Assembly (NCBI GenBank): GCA_013398295.1
Contig: VZSF01000025.1
Span: forward strand, 482,555-546,554
Reading direction: 5' to 3'
Length of the DNA: 64,000 nt
From: Chionis minor
Lineage: Eukaryota > Chordata > Aves > Charadriiformes > Chionididae
In this document: in pieces, positions 49,911-62,700 of the stretch
Layout of the letters: the number at the start of each line of letters is the position of its first letter
Position numbering within the stretch: the stretch's first letter is position 1
Position numbers and translations under genes: made by a program
The notes under the pieces: model-generated
Databases searched by the model: none
The model's input: only the letters and a program-made list of their open reading frames with translations
What the model was told of the DNA's origin: nothing

Positions 49911-51980
49911 TAATCTATTGTGACCATTCCTATTTTCCTATTTAGGGAACACATCTCACTAAAAATATCTAATTTTTTGAAAGTGCAGAGCAGACATCAA
50001 GCATAGGCGTTCAGTGATGAATATCAGGCTACTTTGTAAATCTAAATAAAGCTTCAGGGTTTGAGATTTTTCATGGAGCCTGAAGGAGAAAAGCTTCTTT
50101 AGAGAAATCCTGCCTATGTCCCTTAATTTAAGCTGCAATGTTCTGGAAATCGTGGCTACCACTCTAGTATATTGGCTCTTTACGTTTAATTATACTCCCT
50201 ATAATTTCAAGCTTTTGCCGTCAGACTGGGCAGCAATTATAGCTGAGAGCCAACTGAATCTTCATGTGTTACTAAAAGGAATCTGGTAACTGTTCTTGGT
50301 TTTCCTTCATGTGAGACACAGCTTTTTTTAAAAGCAAATGTGTCTTATAAAAGTTTGAGGCTGGATTCTCACCATCTTTATTCAGATGGAGTAATCAGCC
50401 ACTAAGTAAAAGTATAAGCCAGCGTCGTTAAGGACACCACAGGCCTCTTGCATTATTGCAGTAATTAAGACACTTGCAGACTCACTTCTCCTGCTGATTT
50501 GATTACACCAAGGAGATAACGTTTAGGCAAGGCAGAGCCATTCCTTGGTCAAAATCAATGAAGAAGGAGGGTAAGCAACTGACATTACTATGGAAACAAA
50601 TGCTGCGTCCTAGAAAAGACTTGGAGTCGCACAGGGAGTAGAACTAGCCTACTTCAGAGAGGACAATGGGCAGAGCAGCGTACTGGCATTGTGTGGGAGT
50701 GTTCCGTGGAACACAGAGGGACTTTATTGCCTGTGACAGGCAGTGAACTTCACAGGCCAAACTGTTCCGATATTACCCTCCTGTGAAGAGAGGTTCCGGA
50801 GGAGAGTGAGATAGAGCAAAAAATACGAGTGCAGCCGAGTGTAGAGCTAGAAGAAAATGAAAGTGATGGATTAATGTGTGTGGCTTGACCAGGCTGATTT
50901 TGCTTCCCTAAGATGTTACATTTGTGCTTACATTTTGATCAGTAACTTTGGTAGAGTTGCAGTGGGTTTAGCAGAGATTAGATTGTCCTGTTTTATAAAT
51001 CCTCTATTGTTTTAATACAAGGCTGCCTCTCTGTAACCTTGGTGATTAGCTATGGCTTAGGCTGAGTTCTCATAATTTATAACCTTCACCTGTTATTTTT
51101 CTTCCCATCAAAACTGCCATAGTAGGGAGTTCATTTTTTATGGGTTATGTTATGTGTGCAGTATAAATTATACATGCTGAACGCTTGATGCCTGAAGCCA
51201 CTACTCTGAGTTAAGTCATTCTAACTCCACCCAGAGAGACTGATGTACTGGGGAGATGTAAATCAGAGTGCAGTACTAAATTAATAAAGATGACCAACTC
51301 TTATGCATATTGGTGCTTAATGTGTTAGGATCTGTGTAGAGGAGCTGCACAGTAGGGTCCAGAGGATAAATCCATATGTGTGCGTGACTTGTTTGGTTTG
51401 GGGTTGGGGTTTTTTTTTTTTTCAGAGGGCTGTTACAAAAGCAGTGTCATGTGAAGCACTCGGCAACAGCAGCAGGACTCTAGTTCCCATTATCCTGTAT
51501 TTTACTGCACAGGAAGAGCTGTGAAGATCCAGTTGCACTTAGAGTGCACTGATGGTTCTCTTGATGCATAACGTGGAGTAAATTACCAGAAGGATCAAGA
51601 GGATACAGAATGAGAGAATTAGGCCGTATCATTAAGATCTCTTGGTTGGCTCTGTTTAGACACCCGTCTGCCTGGAATATGTTTGTCTGCCTTTAAGGGT
51701 TTGAGCCTAGCAAATCGTGGATACACCTGATCATGACAGTGATCTGAAAGCTGCTCAGCAGGAGCTCTGCAAACTCCACTAAGACTTGAAGATTGAGAAG
51801 CCCAGCAGCACCTGAGTCAGCAGGATTTTCCTTTATGTGGTGCATGGAGGTGGTGTGTGGGATAGCTGTAGCTTTGCTTAGGAGCAACCCGTGGACTTTT
51901 ACTCCCTCTCTTTCCTCCTCTTGGATACACAGTTTAAGGTGACCTATATTTTAATACTGTTTAAGGGTCTGTAGCATTAA
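49911..51980. other. Non-coding stretch with possible old repeat debris and enhancer-like sequence
   Basis: No gene is recognised. GGCTGGATTCTCACC and CAGATGGAGTAATCAGC near 50362-50396 faintly recall a palindromic repeat seen in turtles and crocodiles (GGATTTACACC, GGAGTAACTCC), but this is too decayed to annotate. The stretch at 50400-50600 is rich in TAAT and TGATTTGATTA words. A poly-T of 13 with G runs before it lies at 51410-51422. Confidence 0.45.
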
Positions 51981-52255
51981 GACAAGGGGTAATGGTTTTA
52001 AACTAGAAGAAGGTAGATGCAAACTAGATATAAGGAAGAAATTTCTTACGATGAGGGTGGCGAGACACCAGCCCAGGTTGCCCAGAGAGGGGGTAGATCC
52101 CTCATCCCTGGAAGTGTTCCAGGCCAGGTTGGACGGGGCTCTGAGCAACATGATATAGTGGAAAATGTCCCTGCTCATGGGCACAGAGGGTTCGGTCTAG
52201 CTGACCTTTAAAGGTCCCTTCCAACCAAACCCACTCTATAATTTTATGATATTTG
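51981..52255 (+). mobile_element. CR1 LINE 3' end, sense
   Basis: From GACAAGGGGTAATGGTTTTA through TTGCCCAGAGAGGGGGTAGA, TGGAAGTGTTCCAGGCCAGG and GGTCCCTTCCAACCAAACCC to the terminus CTATAATTTTATGAT. It is the same subfamily and region as 45900-46247, with more substitutions and decayed terminal octamers (ATTCTATG type). The copy is 5'-truncated to about 275 bases. Confidence 0.94.
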
Positions 52256-55200
52256 GTTTATCTGTTTTCTCAATCACAGAAGCTATGAACAAGCAGATCT
52301 CCAGCCCTCAGGCTTTTCTGTTTTTAATCTCTTTATGCATACAGCAGGTAGCTTGTGTATGAGAAGAGATGATTGTGTAGTGCAAAGGGTGTCATTTCTA
52401 GGGGAAAAACTGCAGGCTAGGGTCTCAACAGTAACAGCTGTTTTTGAGTCTAGTTTCTCTTTCAGGGACTGTTCCTCACAATCCAAAGACTATGGAAATG
52501 CCAGCTTACAGCTGTCACACCACAAACATTTCCTCTGATTGTGACACAGATACCAGACAGTGTCCTTGGCCTAAGTCTCTGGGGTTTTGTGCATTGTTGT
52601 CTCCCTCCCCCCCGCCCCATATTTGCGCTGGGAGTAGTGAAAGTGATCTGTTTTTTTTTAACTAAAAATGCTTTGCATTTCTGATATTGTGTGGCTGTGC
52701 ATGTGCTTCCATGTTCCAATGTTAATTTGAGTAGCCTCTGGCTATACTAGCTTTTCAATTCTTATGACCTCTGGGAGCAGAAAAGTAACTGGAGTTCAGT
52801 GTATTCCAGGCATGATCCTGCTGTTAAACCCAAGGTCTTCATACCAATAGTACAGTATGCAAGAAAGACTCCTGATAAAGGTACAAGGAACGATTATCTC
52901 TGCTCAGTCTATCCTTCAAATATTAGAGGGACAAGGGAGAGTTCTAGCCTTAGAATTTCAACTGTATTTCTGTATTATACTTGTTATAGACACACAAGGA
53001 TACGTTCTCTGATAATGGTGAAGATGGATCTTGCCGTTGGCATGTCTATGTGTATACAAAAAGAAACTGTTCAGGATGTTACTTTTCACTGTTGAAACTC
53101 TTTTTTTCCTTCCTCTAGTGTTCCATGTCCTCCCCCAATAAAAAAGTAAACAACCTACCTAGTTCTTAACCAGCCAACTCTGAAACATTTTCATTCAATC
53201 TTTCTTTTTCCACAGAGCAGTTTTAAATGCAAATTAATCATGTCCCAGATCCTGGAGTTAATCTGTGTACAGTGGTTGGTTGTGACGCAGCTTGTCTGTT
53301 TTGGGGTAGAAATATTAAATCGTGTGCATGTCGAGGAAATAAAGCATTTTATCTCCATGTTACAGTTAATTTCAAGAGATTCATTAAGTAATGAATATAA
53401 TGTGAAAACAACATCCGATCACTCTTTCATTTCCAAAGCTGATGCTACTGCAAGGAGTGCCTTGCCTGCAGTGACCAAGAGAGGTTCAGTTCTGAACTCT
53501 TGCCCGTTCACTTCATTTTTGAAGCACAAATGTTCGGGTAAAATGTTATTTGTCTGACTTGCATAACTTATGAGTTGCAGACATTCAGAAGAGAAATATA
53601 ACAGGACTGGAGGCAATGACTGGTAGATATGCAAGGAGAACAGTGTCAGCATTCACTCAAACTAACTGATGAGGCTAACTGCAAACCCCTTAACAGATGT
53701 AATTGTCCCGGTAAAAATCAAACTAGATGCCATATGGTTTTTTTCAAAACTGAGGTAACTGTGGCAAAGACTCGAAACTACCCAGAGTTGTGTCCTGTCA
53801 TTAAACATGAATTAAGTTTCTTCTATTTGCTGGGAGTTCTTGTTAGGTTTCCAGGAGATTTCCCAGAGGACAACAGATGAAGCATTTTCTTGCCTTCTGG
53901 CAATTTGGTTACTGTTTATCCTGTCAGTCACAGCTGATGCTATAAGACATTTAGATACACTGGGAGGGTGGGCGGTGCATTTGGTTGATTTTGTATTCTT
54001 TTTGTTCCCTGGGATCACCCCATTTTTGAGCTTCTTGTCTGTAAATGATGTCTATGTTTGAGTTTGTGTAAACTATTCCTCTTCTATACGTTGTAGTGCC
54101 TGAATGAGGAGGGTCACTAATTTATTGTCTGTAACTTGACATCAGTCTGATCACTACATAGTTAAAATAGTAATGTAGCAGCAGAGAGGAGACTCAGTAA
54201 ACAAGTTAATTTCACTCTTGCCTGAAGGCGTTTTTCATTCCTGTGCCTGCTGAGCAAATAGGCCAGTGTATTAGCATGTTATTCTTCCTAATCTTTTGGC
54301 TTCTGTTTTCATTATATTAATGGTTTAGGTTTTATTCAAGGGAAGGATGTCTTAATGATGCTAATGGTCCTAATGATTTTCTGAAATTCTGGAGGTTCTA
54401 TCAATGTGGTAGTTGCAAAAGGTCTTCCAGTTAACACGCTACTTTAAGTATTATCACAGCCTGCCACAAATTACAGTGGTATTTCCAGAGGCACTAGCAT
54501 ATTTAGCAAGTCACCAAATTCCCAGAAACATCTAACAGTCCATCCTGTTACAGTGCTTTGTCTTTGGGGTGTAACTGGCTAGGCTGGCTTTCTTCACCAG
54601 CGTTGGAGGCTTGTACAAAAAAAATAGTAGTATGGGCATTTCCAGGTATGGTCAGTGGTGGCCTGGTTCTGCTGTCATTGAAAGTAGTACTCCGTTTGCT
54701 TGGGTAATTTTCTCCAGGCGGGAAGAACCAGTGAAGAAACTGAGAACTGGAGTTGTACAAGGAGGCCAAATGGCGTGGGGCTTGGAGTAACTCTTGAAAC
54801 TCTTTTATACCTTGATTTTTGTGTCCAGCTTACTTTACTTTTTCAAAGCTGCCAGCCCTACTAGAGCTGCCTCTCGTTTTCTGCAGTTGCTATACATGGT
54901 AAATGCTTGTTTTCAAAGTTGGAAAGCGAGGAGGGGAATAGATGAAGTAATCCCTAGAAATGTCCAGTGGTGGTTCCAATCTGCCTCTGCAGTTCAACCC
55001 TATAGCATTGTGCTTTTTCTGTTGCAAAATGCACATTTGTTAATTCCTCCTCTGTAAAAATCATCTGGCATTAATGCAAGATTTCTTTATAAATACTAAC
55101 ATATTGTCATGCTCTTTTGGTTTCCCATGCCTTCTACTCTTCCAAACACGGTTTTATAAAGATAAGCAACCTTCCCGTGTATTTAATGTAAAGGCAAGTC

Positions 55201-58200
55201 ATTAAGTTTCTTTTTCACCTAATGTAGCGAGGAAAAATGGGACTGTTTAAACTTCCAATGTTAGGTTGTTAGCCAACGGTGGTAATTTCTGTTTAATACA
55301 GAGGAGTTGGCTATAAATCAGTTGTACTTGTTCTTGCTTTTTATCTGTGTGTAGCTTTGGGACCTTGCTAGCTATCAGTGTATTTCTGCTTGTTGTGTCA
55401 CTTATAAATGATCACGACATCACCCTTTGGAAACTGTGTTCTGTGAATGTTATCTGGCCAAAGCCTGTTCATTAGCAGTCACAATCCAGCTCGGCCACTT
55501 CACTTGACAAGTCCTGCTTTGACTGACGGCTGAACAAGATCTCCTGTGGGAATGTTATGGGCCAATCCTTCCGGCAAGAGACACACCAAGGCTAGCATGC
55601 TTTACACACCTCTTTTGGCTCCTCTCGGGCATTTCCCCCAGCCTTGCCATTCAGTAAGGGAAAAGCTCCCTAAGCACCCTCACCCTACCAGGTGAAGCGT
55701 CCCCTGTTAAAGTTACATGGATTTCTTTGCCTGCCTTCATGGTATAGGTCCAAACTGTGTGTGTGCCAAGGTTCTGCCAGGGTGAATTTTTATAACCAAG
55801 TTAGAAATCCTGGAAACCTCAGGTTTATAAAATAGATGCTGACACAGCACATCCCGTACAGCAAGAACACTTTCATGCATGTAGAAAATGCTTTGGATTA
55901 CAAACGTGCATCTATGGACTTTATTGAGCGTGAGCCAAATCAAGTCCTGGTGTAATATTGCTGACTTTGTTCATGTTACATTTGCACTCTATTTGGCCTT
56001 CTGGCACTGCACAAGACTTGACTGGATATCTTTCTCTTGAAATAGTATGCAGTCTTTCATATCCTCCTCCTAGTTTCTTTGGGCTGGCTTTGATTATGTT
56101 CTGAGTAACCAGGGCCTAAGTCAGAACTGATAAGGCTCTTGAAGTGTCCTCCTCACTGAGGTAAGTAACAGTGTGAGCAGAAGATGTGTATTCTCTGTTG
56201 TTTTAAGATGAAAAGTGTGTTTTAGCACGCACCGATACAGGGAACTAATAGGCTTTTTTAATGTTGTGTGATCCTGTGTGACTCCTGAGTACAGTCTTTG
56301 GCCACTGAGGGAGCTGAACCTTTTAAGTCATGCTGTATTGGAATAGGGAGTGCCCAGTTGCTGCATAATGTCTCAGTCTGTTGGTTAGGAGTTTGGATGA
56401 AATGAGGTTACTTGAATACTGAAATGAAGAGTAACTAAAAGCAGGAGCTTCTGATCTTAATCTGTGCTTTAAAAAACTGCATGCTCAGGCATAGCATTCA
56501 GTAAAGAAACCTTGCATAAATTCTTACAGCATGTGTACTTCCGTGGTAGTCCTGAGATCCTGACTTCAGTTCATGATTTTGGAATGGGAACAGTGTGGGA
56601 CTGTGAGTTTACTACTCCTCTATGTGGATAAACAGAACCGGTTTTGTTCATTGACAGATGATTAGCCAGTTAGGGTTTTCTGTTGTTGGAAAGCTGATGT
56701 TTGTTTCAGAAGAGAGAAACTAAGAAGCGTTGCCGATTTGTACTGGCGGGACAGTTCCCAGCACAGAACTGTGGTGAAGGGGCCGCAGTCTGTTCCACCA
56801 GCAGAGGGATTTCATTGAGAGATTCAGCCTGGCAAGTGGCACACAAATACTCAGAATGTGCAGGATGAAACAAAAGAGCCTGCTGTGCTCTGCATTGATT
56901 CCTGTGAATCCCAGAAGAAAGGAAAAGTAGCATTATATATCAAGGCAATAGCTACTGGATTTTCTGCAAAACTGACTGTTTGCTGACCATTAAAGAATGG
57001 AGTTAAATAATCAGGAGTGATAGACCATTTTCTAATGAATATTATTGTCAGCTGCATTTCAACAGCAATTTAGCTGTAGGAAGTGCCATTAAACATTACT
57101 TTTCTTGCCTTCTGGTAAAAGGAGACGTTGGAGCGTACAGACCCTGATAGTTAGTGTGATGCTTTATTACCACTGAGCGCAAAACACTGACATCTCAGCA
57201 TGAGAGGGGAAAATGGTGACAAAGCATGTTATACAAACCCTTCGTTTAAAACTACAACCGCAATCAAATTGAAAGTAGTGATAGAGTCAGTAATTCAGCA
57301 TTTCTGTAACTCAGAAAGCTTTTAATGAAACACTCTAGCTTACAGATTTCCTTAATTTACACAAGTAATTAGAACTTTAAAGGAAATTGTAGTGAGGAAA
57401 TTAAACTCAAGAAAAAGCCGCAATCTGAGGTGCTGCTTGGATAAAAAGGCTACTTCACAACAAATTAAACGCTTGAAAAATAGATTTATATTGTCATCAG
57501 GGCAGACCTGGGCAGGTTGCGTCCTTCTTTTCTGTCTTGCAAGCAAGAAAGCAAGTGACAAGGAAGCCAGGGAGAACGTGCAGGAGAGAGTAGGTAAATG
57601 AAACATTCCTATTGTGTTCAGCAGCTAAAACAAAAGAAAGACCATCTCATGTGTCTCCTTAGCTTCTTATGCCACCTCTGACTTGGGGGTGAGGAAATGT
57701 TCTGCTGGAAGGAGCTGTTGAGAGAAACTCTGCATTCCAGACGCAAAGAAGATTACCAAAACATGTCACCAGAGTGGCCAGATGTTTGGGTCAGTCAGCA
57801 CAAGCTGCACAGAGTCCTGAATGCAGCACGAAGAATAGAGCCATGTTAACCAAGGCTCCTCCAAAACTAGCAGCCCTCAATGAGAGGGTTTTTCGAGAGG
57901 GTCAGGTGGAGTATCAGATTCTTGCATGTCACTGACTTTCAAAGTGTTTTCAGCTCTCCACCCTAAGGGTTTGTTATCCTTATTGAACCATAGCAAATTG
58001 TGAGCTCCTGTGACCTGATCTCTTGTTTAAGGGGAAAGCATTGTAAAATGTACCTTCTCTTATTGCTGCTGTACATACTTGTCCTTGACTAGTAGTGTTT
58101 CCAAATGCTGTGTTAATGATTCTGTCGTCCATCATCTGCAGCTCCTGCAGTTTCTGTAGCATTTTGCCCTGGTGCTGGAAGGCAGCTACACCCAAAAATT

Positions 58201-59219
58201 ACATTTCACTTAAGAGTATGAGACCTATGAACTGATTCGATTCTTGCTATTTGTAGTGTCTCCCACGGAGTGACACTTTTAAGTGTATACTCAAAAGTAG
58301 CTTGCAAAACAGATAGTGAAAGAGCTCCAACTGGATGTTTTTATCATGACATTGTGTGCAGTACCACCGATGTTTGGCCTGATTTCTTGATGGAGGCATG
58401 TGTTTGGTATTTACAGTTTGGCAATGGGACAGAAGTTTTGTAAACTCTCTTTTCACAGGCATGTTTATTTTCTGTTTTAAATAAGTTTCCTAATCTTACT
58501 GTCAGTTTCTATAAAGCAAAAAAACCCCAGAGAACACTCTTGATATTGCTCTGAAATACGAAAAACTGAGGGATGTATGCAACAGTATGTGGCGAATAGT
58601 GCATGCTTGAACATCAGGCAAATACAGCCCCGTTGTTTGTCTTATTCTGTAATTTTAATGTATAACAGGAAAAAACTAATTTTGGTTGACCTGCAAATCA
58701 GTAACAGTGTGAGATTTTTTTTTTTAAATTTTTTTATTAGCGAATGTGAAAAGCCCATTTGGCTCCAAAATTCTGCTGTCTCTGCTGTTTTCCAAATAAG
58801 TGGATGAGATAGCTCTCCTGATCCTGCCTGAAGAGGGGACCAGGAGAAAGGGAACAGCTAAATGATCAGTTGTCATCTCTTCAGTTCAGTGGTGAACTAA
58901 CTTCAGTTAGAAAACTTGTGTTTCTTGTGTTGTTAGTTCATAGTCAGAACATGTTTCTGCAAAGAATGGGAGTGCATGACAACCGCTGCTGTCTATGACA
59001 TACCCAAGGCCACGCTCCTTTGGCTTCCTGTGTCCTTGCGGTGGAAAATCCCTTGTATTGAAAGGCAGTGCATGAGGCAGGAGCTGGCAATCACTTCTGA
59101 CCTAAAGTTCCAGAAAGCGACAGCTATTTCATTGGGAGTGGAAACCTGATGAATCTTTTGGCTGTTTTTTGATCTTTTCCCATGTGTTGTCAATGCTACC
59201 TTTCCTCTCGAAGTGTGTA
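52256..59219. other. Long AT-rich non-coding stretch
   Basis: No gene or clear transposon is recognised over 7 kb. It includes C-rich sequence near 52603-52617, a (T)n run near 58715-58733, and a more C-rich, less repetitive part at about 55400-55700. TAAT-rich sequence at 57030-57110 and 57350-57490 may be regulatory. Open frames on both strands are short and unrecognised. Confidence 0.5.
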
Positions 59220-59335
59220 AATCATAGAATCATCTAGGCTGGAAGAGACCTTTAAGATTGAGTCCAACCATCAACGTAACACTGCCAAACCCACCACTAA
59301 ACCATGTTCCTAAGCGTCACATCTACCTGTCTGTA
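59220..59335 (-). mobile_element. CR1 3'-end fragment, antisense
   Basis: AATCATAGAATCATCTAGGC, then TGGAAGAGACCTTTAAGATT and GAGTCCAACCATCAACGTAA, then CACCACTAAACCATGTTCC, is the standard antisense CR1 3' end. This is a different subfamily from the 46 and 52 kb copies. It is truncated after about 115 bases. Confidence 0.93.
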
Positions 59336-62074
59336 AAGCACTGAACAAAGGTATAAAGCTAAATGCTTCAGGAGTGCAAGTGACAGGATTATCAGAGATA
59401 ATCATATAGCCAGAGTTATTTTTCTGTTTTGTAGTTACAGACAGGGTGCTGAGTACAAAGCATTCCTAGAGGCTGTACTGAAAGATGCGGTTGTTGATCT
59501 TAACATCCATTGCTCTTATTAAACAGCTTGCTGGCAACCATTTCCAAGACTTGATGATAATGGAGGAGTAAAGTATTACACAGGATGCAACAACTGAGCC
59601 TGTAATAACCATGGTGCAGTGCCCTGAGGCTGTTGGTGAATGCTGCCTTTAAGCACATAGGCTTATTGCAGTGTGAACATCAGGGTCTGTGTAAGAATAG
59701 TTCTGTGTCTATTGTAGCTGATGCTGGGTTTTTTAATCTTTGTTGCAAAAGAACTGCTCCAATCATGACACTGTGTAACAGCTTTTGAATAATGTCAGCA
59801 AAACCCAGCAAACTTAATTTTAAAACTTTAGGCTGAAAGGAAGAGTGAGCAGTCTTTTCCCAGCCATGTTTTCCTTCTCTGATTAAAGCCTTTTCACTGA
59901 AAGTTACGTTTTCACAGAAAGGTATCATTTCATGTTTCTATAAAAACTTCTTTGCTACTGAGAGCGTCTACTGCATTTCAGTGCTGTTAATCTGACAAGG
60001 CTACTGAATAGGCCAAACCTCTTGAAAGTCTCTCATCGGATGTGTTACACGTTCAGGAGGTTTCTGCACCTGTATTCATCAGACTGCAAATCCTTTGAGA
60101 GAGTTTTGTGCATTTTACTTATTTTCAACAGCACCAGACCATTGACTATGTAGGTATACACCGATGACTTCTCTTAATGTGCTCAAGCACAAGATTATTT
60201 TCTTCCAGCTGTGCAACTCTGATGGTATCTAAAGGTAGGATACTTCAAAGACTCATGCTGAAGATAAACTGAGACTAGGATTTTATTCTTTGCATTTGTT
60301 GAGTCACACTCATATGCAATAGTAACAGTAACTGCATATTTATTATTATTGCTATTAAAATTTAAGTACTATGTTTTCTTTCTAAGTCTATGATTTTTAG
60401 CTCTTTCTAAACTATACGGTGATATTCAGCTATCAAAGAATGCCCAAGTCCCACTAGGTATGAAAGATTAATTTACACATTAAATAAAGTATTGATTTCT
60501 GGCACTTTGTACTTGGCAAAAGATGGCTCCAGCTATGAATTTAAACTACTAAAATATGTAGTACTCTCTCTGAAGCCTGTTTGTGAGCCACAATTTATGA
60601 GAGGCAGTATATCTCCGAAATGCACATGGAATATTTAAGCACTTGGATGCCAGCATTGTGAAATCCTTTCCTAGACAAAGGGCTGTTGGTTCAGTGCTGG
60701 TAGTACAAAATGATGGATTGACATAAAGTATGATTTAGAGGATTAGAAGTCATTGTCTAGTAAGTAAATAATTGATTAATCGTCTCCAATTAATTACCAC
60801 AAGTTGGACTGCATTGCTAGAACTGGGCATTCTGTGTGTGTGCAATCTGCACTGAATAGGGTTTTCCAAAGGCAGAAAGAACCTCCTTCCATCGAGGGTG
60901 GGATCCAGATTTGGACTGCCATAGCTTGTCAAGTATGGTGTCCCATCTCTGGATTGGTTGTGGACACCGACCGGAGCTTTTCCCAGAGATGACACTTGTT
61001 GTCAGTGAGAATTCTCTGTTGCCACGTAAGCTTACCTTCCAGCCTGGTCTTCAACAGGGGCAGTAAGACGGTTTCTCTCTGCTTTCCAGTTAATCTCTGA
61101 AGAGCACTGTCCCAGCTTTCTGAAACTTGTGATTACACTGGTGCACATCACCTCACATCAGGGGCAGCATTGAAGCTGGTGCACTTTCCTAGGGAAATAA
61201 AATTGGCATAAACTCAGTCAGGAAGTCTTCAGGGTGCCTTGGATTTGGATGTTTGTGAGAAACTTCTGCAGATCCTGGTGTTTTTAAGTGCATAACACCT
61301 GCTTCAAGTTGGATTCCTTGAAGCAGCTTAGAAAAGGCAACCAAATATAAAGGTTCTTTATATTTTTTCCTGCTTTTGAAAAAATTTGATTCTTTTTCTT
61401 CTCCCTGCAATATCACTCACATTTCTTTTTCGGCAGAAGATTGTAACTTCCTCAGTTTTTAATTAAAAGTGTCTATACTCTGATTTAATGGCTCCCTAAA
61501 GCATCTTGGCTTACTCTGCCTCAGGTAAATGAAAATATTTGCTGTGGCAAATAGTGCTGTTAGTTTTGTGATCCACAGCAATAAAAAACTTTTATCAAGA
61601 ATGGCATCAGAACAGGGATAAAACTGTGTTCCGTGCAAAACTATTGATATGTCGGAGAAGCTTTACTTTGGTTTGTAAGTTTCTGTAGGAAAAGGTGTTA
61701 GTGGTGTTTTTTTGGTTAGTTGGTTTGGGTTTTTGTGTATCTTGTGATCAGTTCAAAAATTAAAAGCATTTCTGAGCAATATTTGCAAAGATCCTGTACA
61801 TACAAAGGATCGGGTCACAACCTGGGCAAGAGGTCTGGGCATAATCTGAATTATTCCCTCTTTTCTGCACAGATTGCCCGTATCAACTTGGGCACGTTAC
61901 TTCGTCCAGAATGAAAATAATTTTGCCTTAAATTAAGCAAAGAAGAAATCTTTCTGAATTCCCTGTTTGTGTTTCTGTGGTTGCACAGGCTGGCTGGTTC
62001 GCTCACTGATTTCAGCTGCAAGGAAGCGTATCTGTCTCTGGCAGGCTGCAGGTTTAAATAAACTACAGCCATTT
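59336..62074. other. AT-rich non-coding stretch
   Basis: No gene or transposon is recognised. TAATTAATTACC near 60787-60799 and ATTATTATT near 60340-60350 are AT-rich motifs without clear meaning. T/G-rich runs occur near 61706-61737. Confidence 0.5.
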
Positions 62075-62078
62075 GCAG

Positions 62079-62150
62079 AATGGCAGATGGTCTAGTGGAC
62101 AAGGCTTTCATCTCGGAGAGATAGCTTTGTCCCTTGTAAGAGTATATCGT
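62079..62150 (+). repeat. Possible tRNA-derived SINE or tRNA-pseudogene remnant
   Basis: GATGGTCTAGTGGACAAGGC resembles the 5' arm and A box of a tRNA or of a tRNA-derived SINE (GGTCTAGTGG is typical of the tRNA-Glu A box). The following TTTCATCTCGGAGAGATAGC keeps some stem-like pairing, but the B box (GGTTCGAATCC) is reduced to a weak TTTGTCCCT. A functional tRNA is excluded. Confidence 0.35.
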
Positions 62151-62539
62151 GGGCCTACAGCCAGACCCACTGGCAGGCAGGTTTTTCAATGGCAGGGTTA
62201 TGCTATTTTATATACCGATTTGAAGCATGTTTGCCATAAGAGGACATCATCTGGTTTTCCTAAAGCAGCAAGTGAGTTAGTGTCCTCCCACCCCCAGCAG
62301 CCACCAAGTCATTTTGCAAAAGGCATTTTTCATCCCATAAATCCACCTTGGACCTACTGTAGCTGCCGTTTTACCCAGCTGAGGCCAGCGTAGTCAACAG
62401 AAGACTCTGCCTATCAGTGGAGCTGGCTGGGCAAGAAGAGGGTCTGCAGCCAGAGGCGCTGCACAGCATCAGAGCTGCCCCTGCTTTTTGTATGCTCTGC
62501 AAAAGCCACTGCTGTCTCAGTCACTTCAAAAACCTGGGG
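62151..62539. other. Non-coding stretch, GC content rising to the right
   Basis: No gene is recognised. A + strand frame starting at 62417 runs into the CpG patch and has no recognisable domain. Confidence 0.5.
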
Positions 62540-62700
62540 CTGAGAGGACTGTGCTCAACTAGACGTGGGATGCTGCCGCGGTGGGCAGGGCATATGCCCT
62601 CTGTGCAGCGCGTAGTGCTGCCTGCTCCTGTTGCCTACAGGATGGCGTGTGTAGCAACAGGGAGAAGAGCATCCCCTCACGTACCAGCTGCAGGTCGCCT
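62540..62700. other. Small CpG-rich, GC-rich patch
   Basis: Eight CpGs lie between 62563 and 62697, including CCGCGG at 62576-62581 and GCGCG at 62608-62612, in DNA that is otherwise CpG-poor. A 111-codon frame (62417-62752, +) crosses it but has no recognisable domain. It could be a small intragenic regulatory island or a GC-rich repeat remnant. The evidence is only base composition. Confidence 0.4.

Noticed and set aside
51398..51422. GGTTTGGGGTTGGGG as interstitial telomere repeat
   Set aside because: Vertebrate telomeres are TTAGGG repeats. This is only a short G/T run before a poly-T, of the kind seen many times on this strand.
62079..62150. Functional tRNA gene
   Set aside because: The A-box arm is recognisable but the B box and acceptor pairing are lost; at most a SINE or pseudogene remnant.
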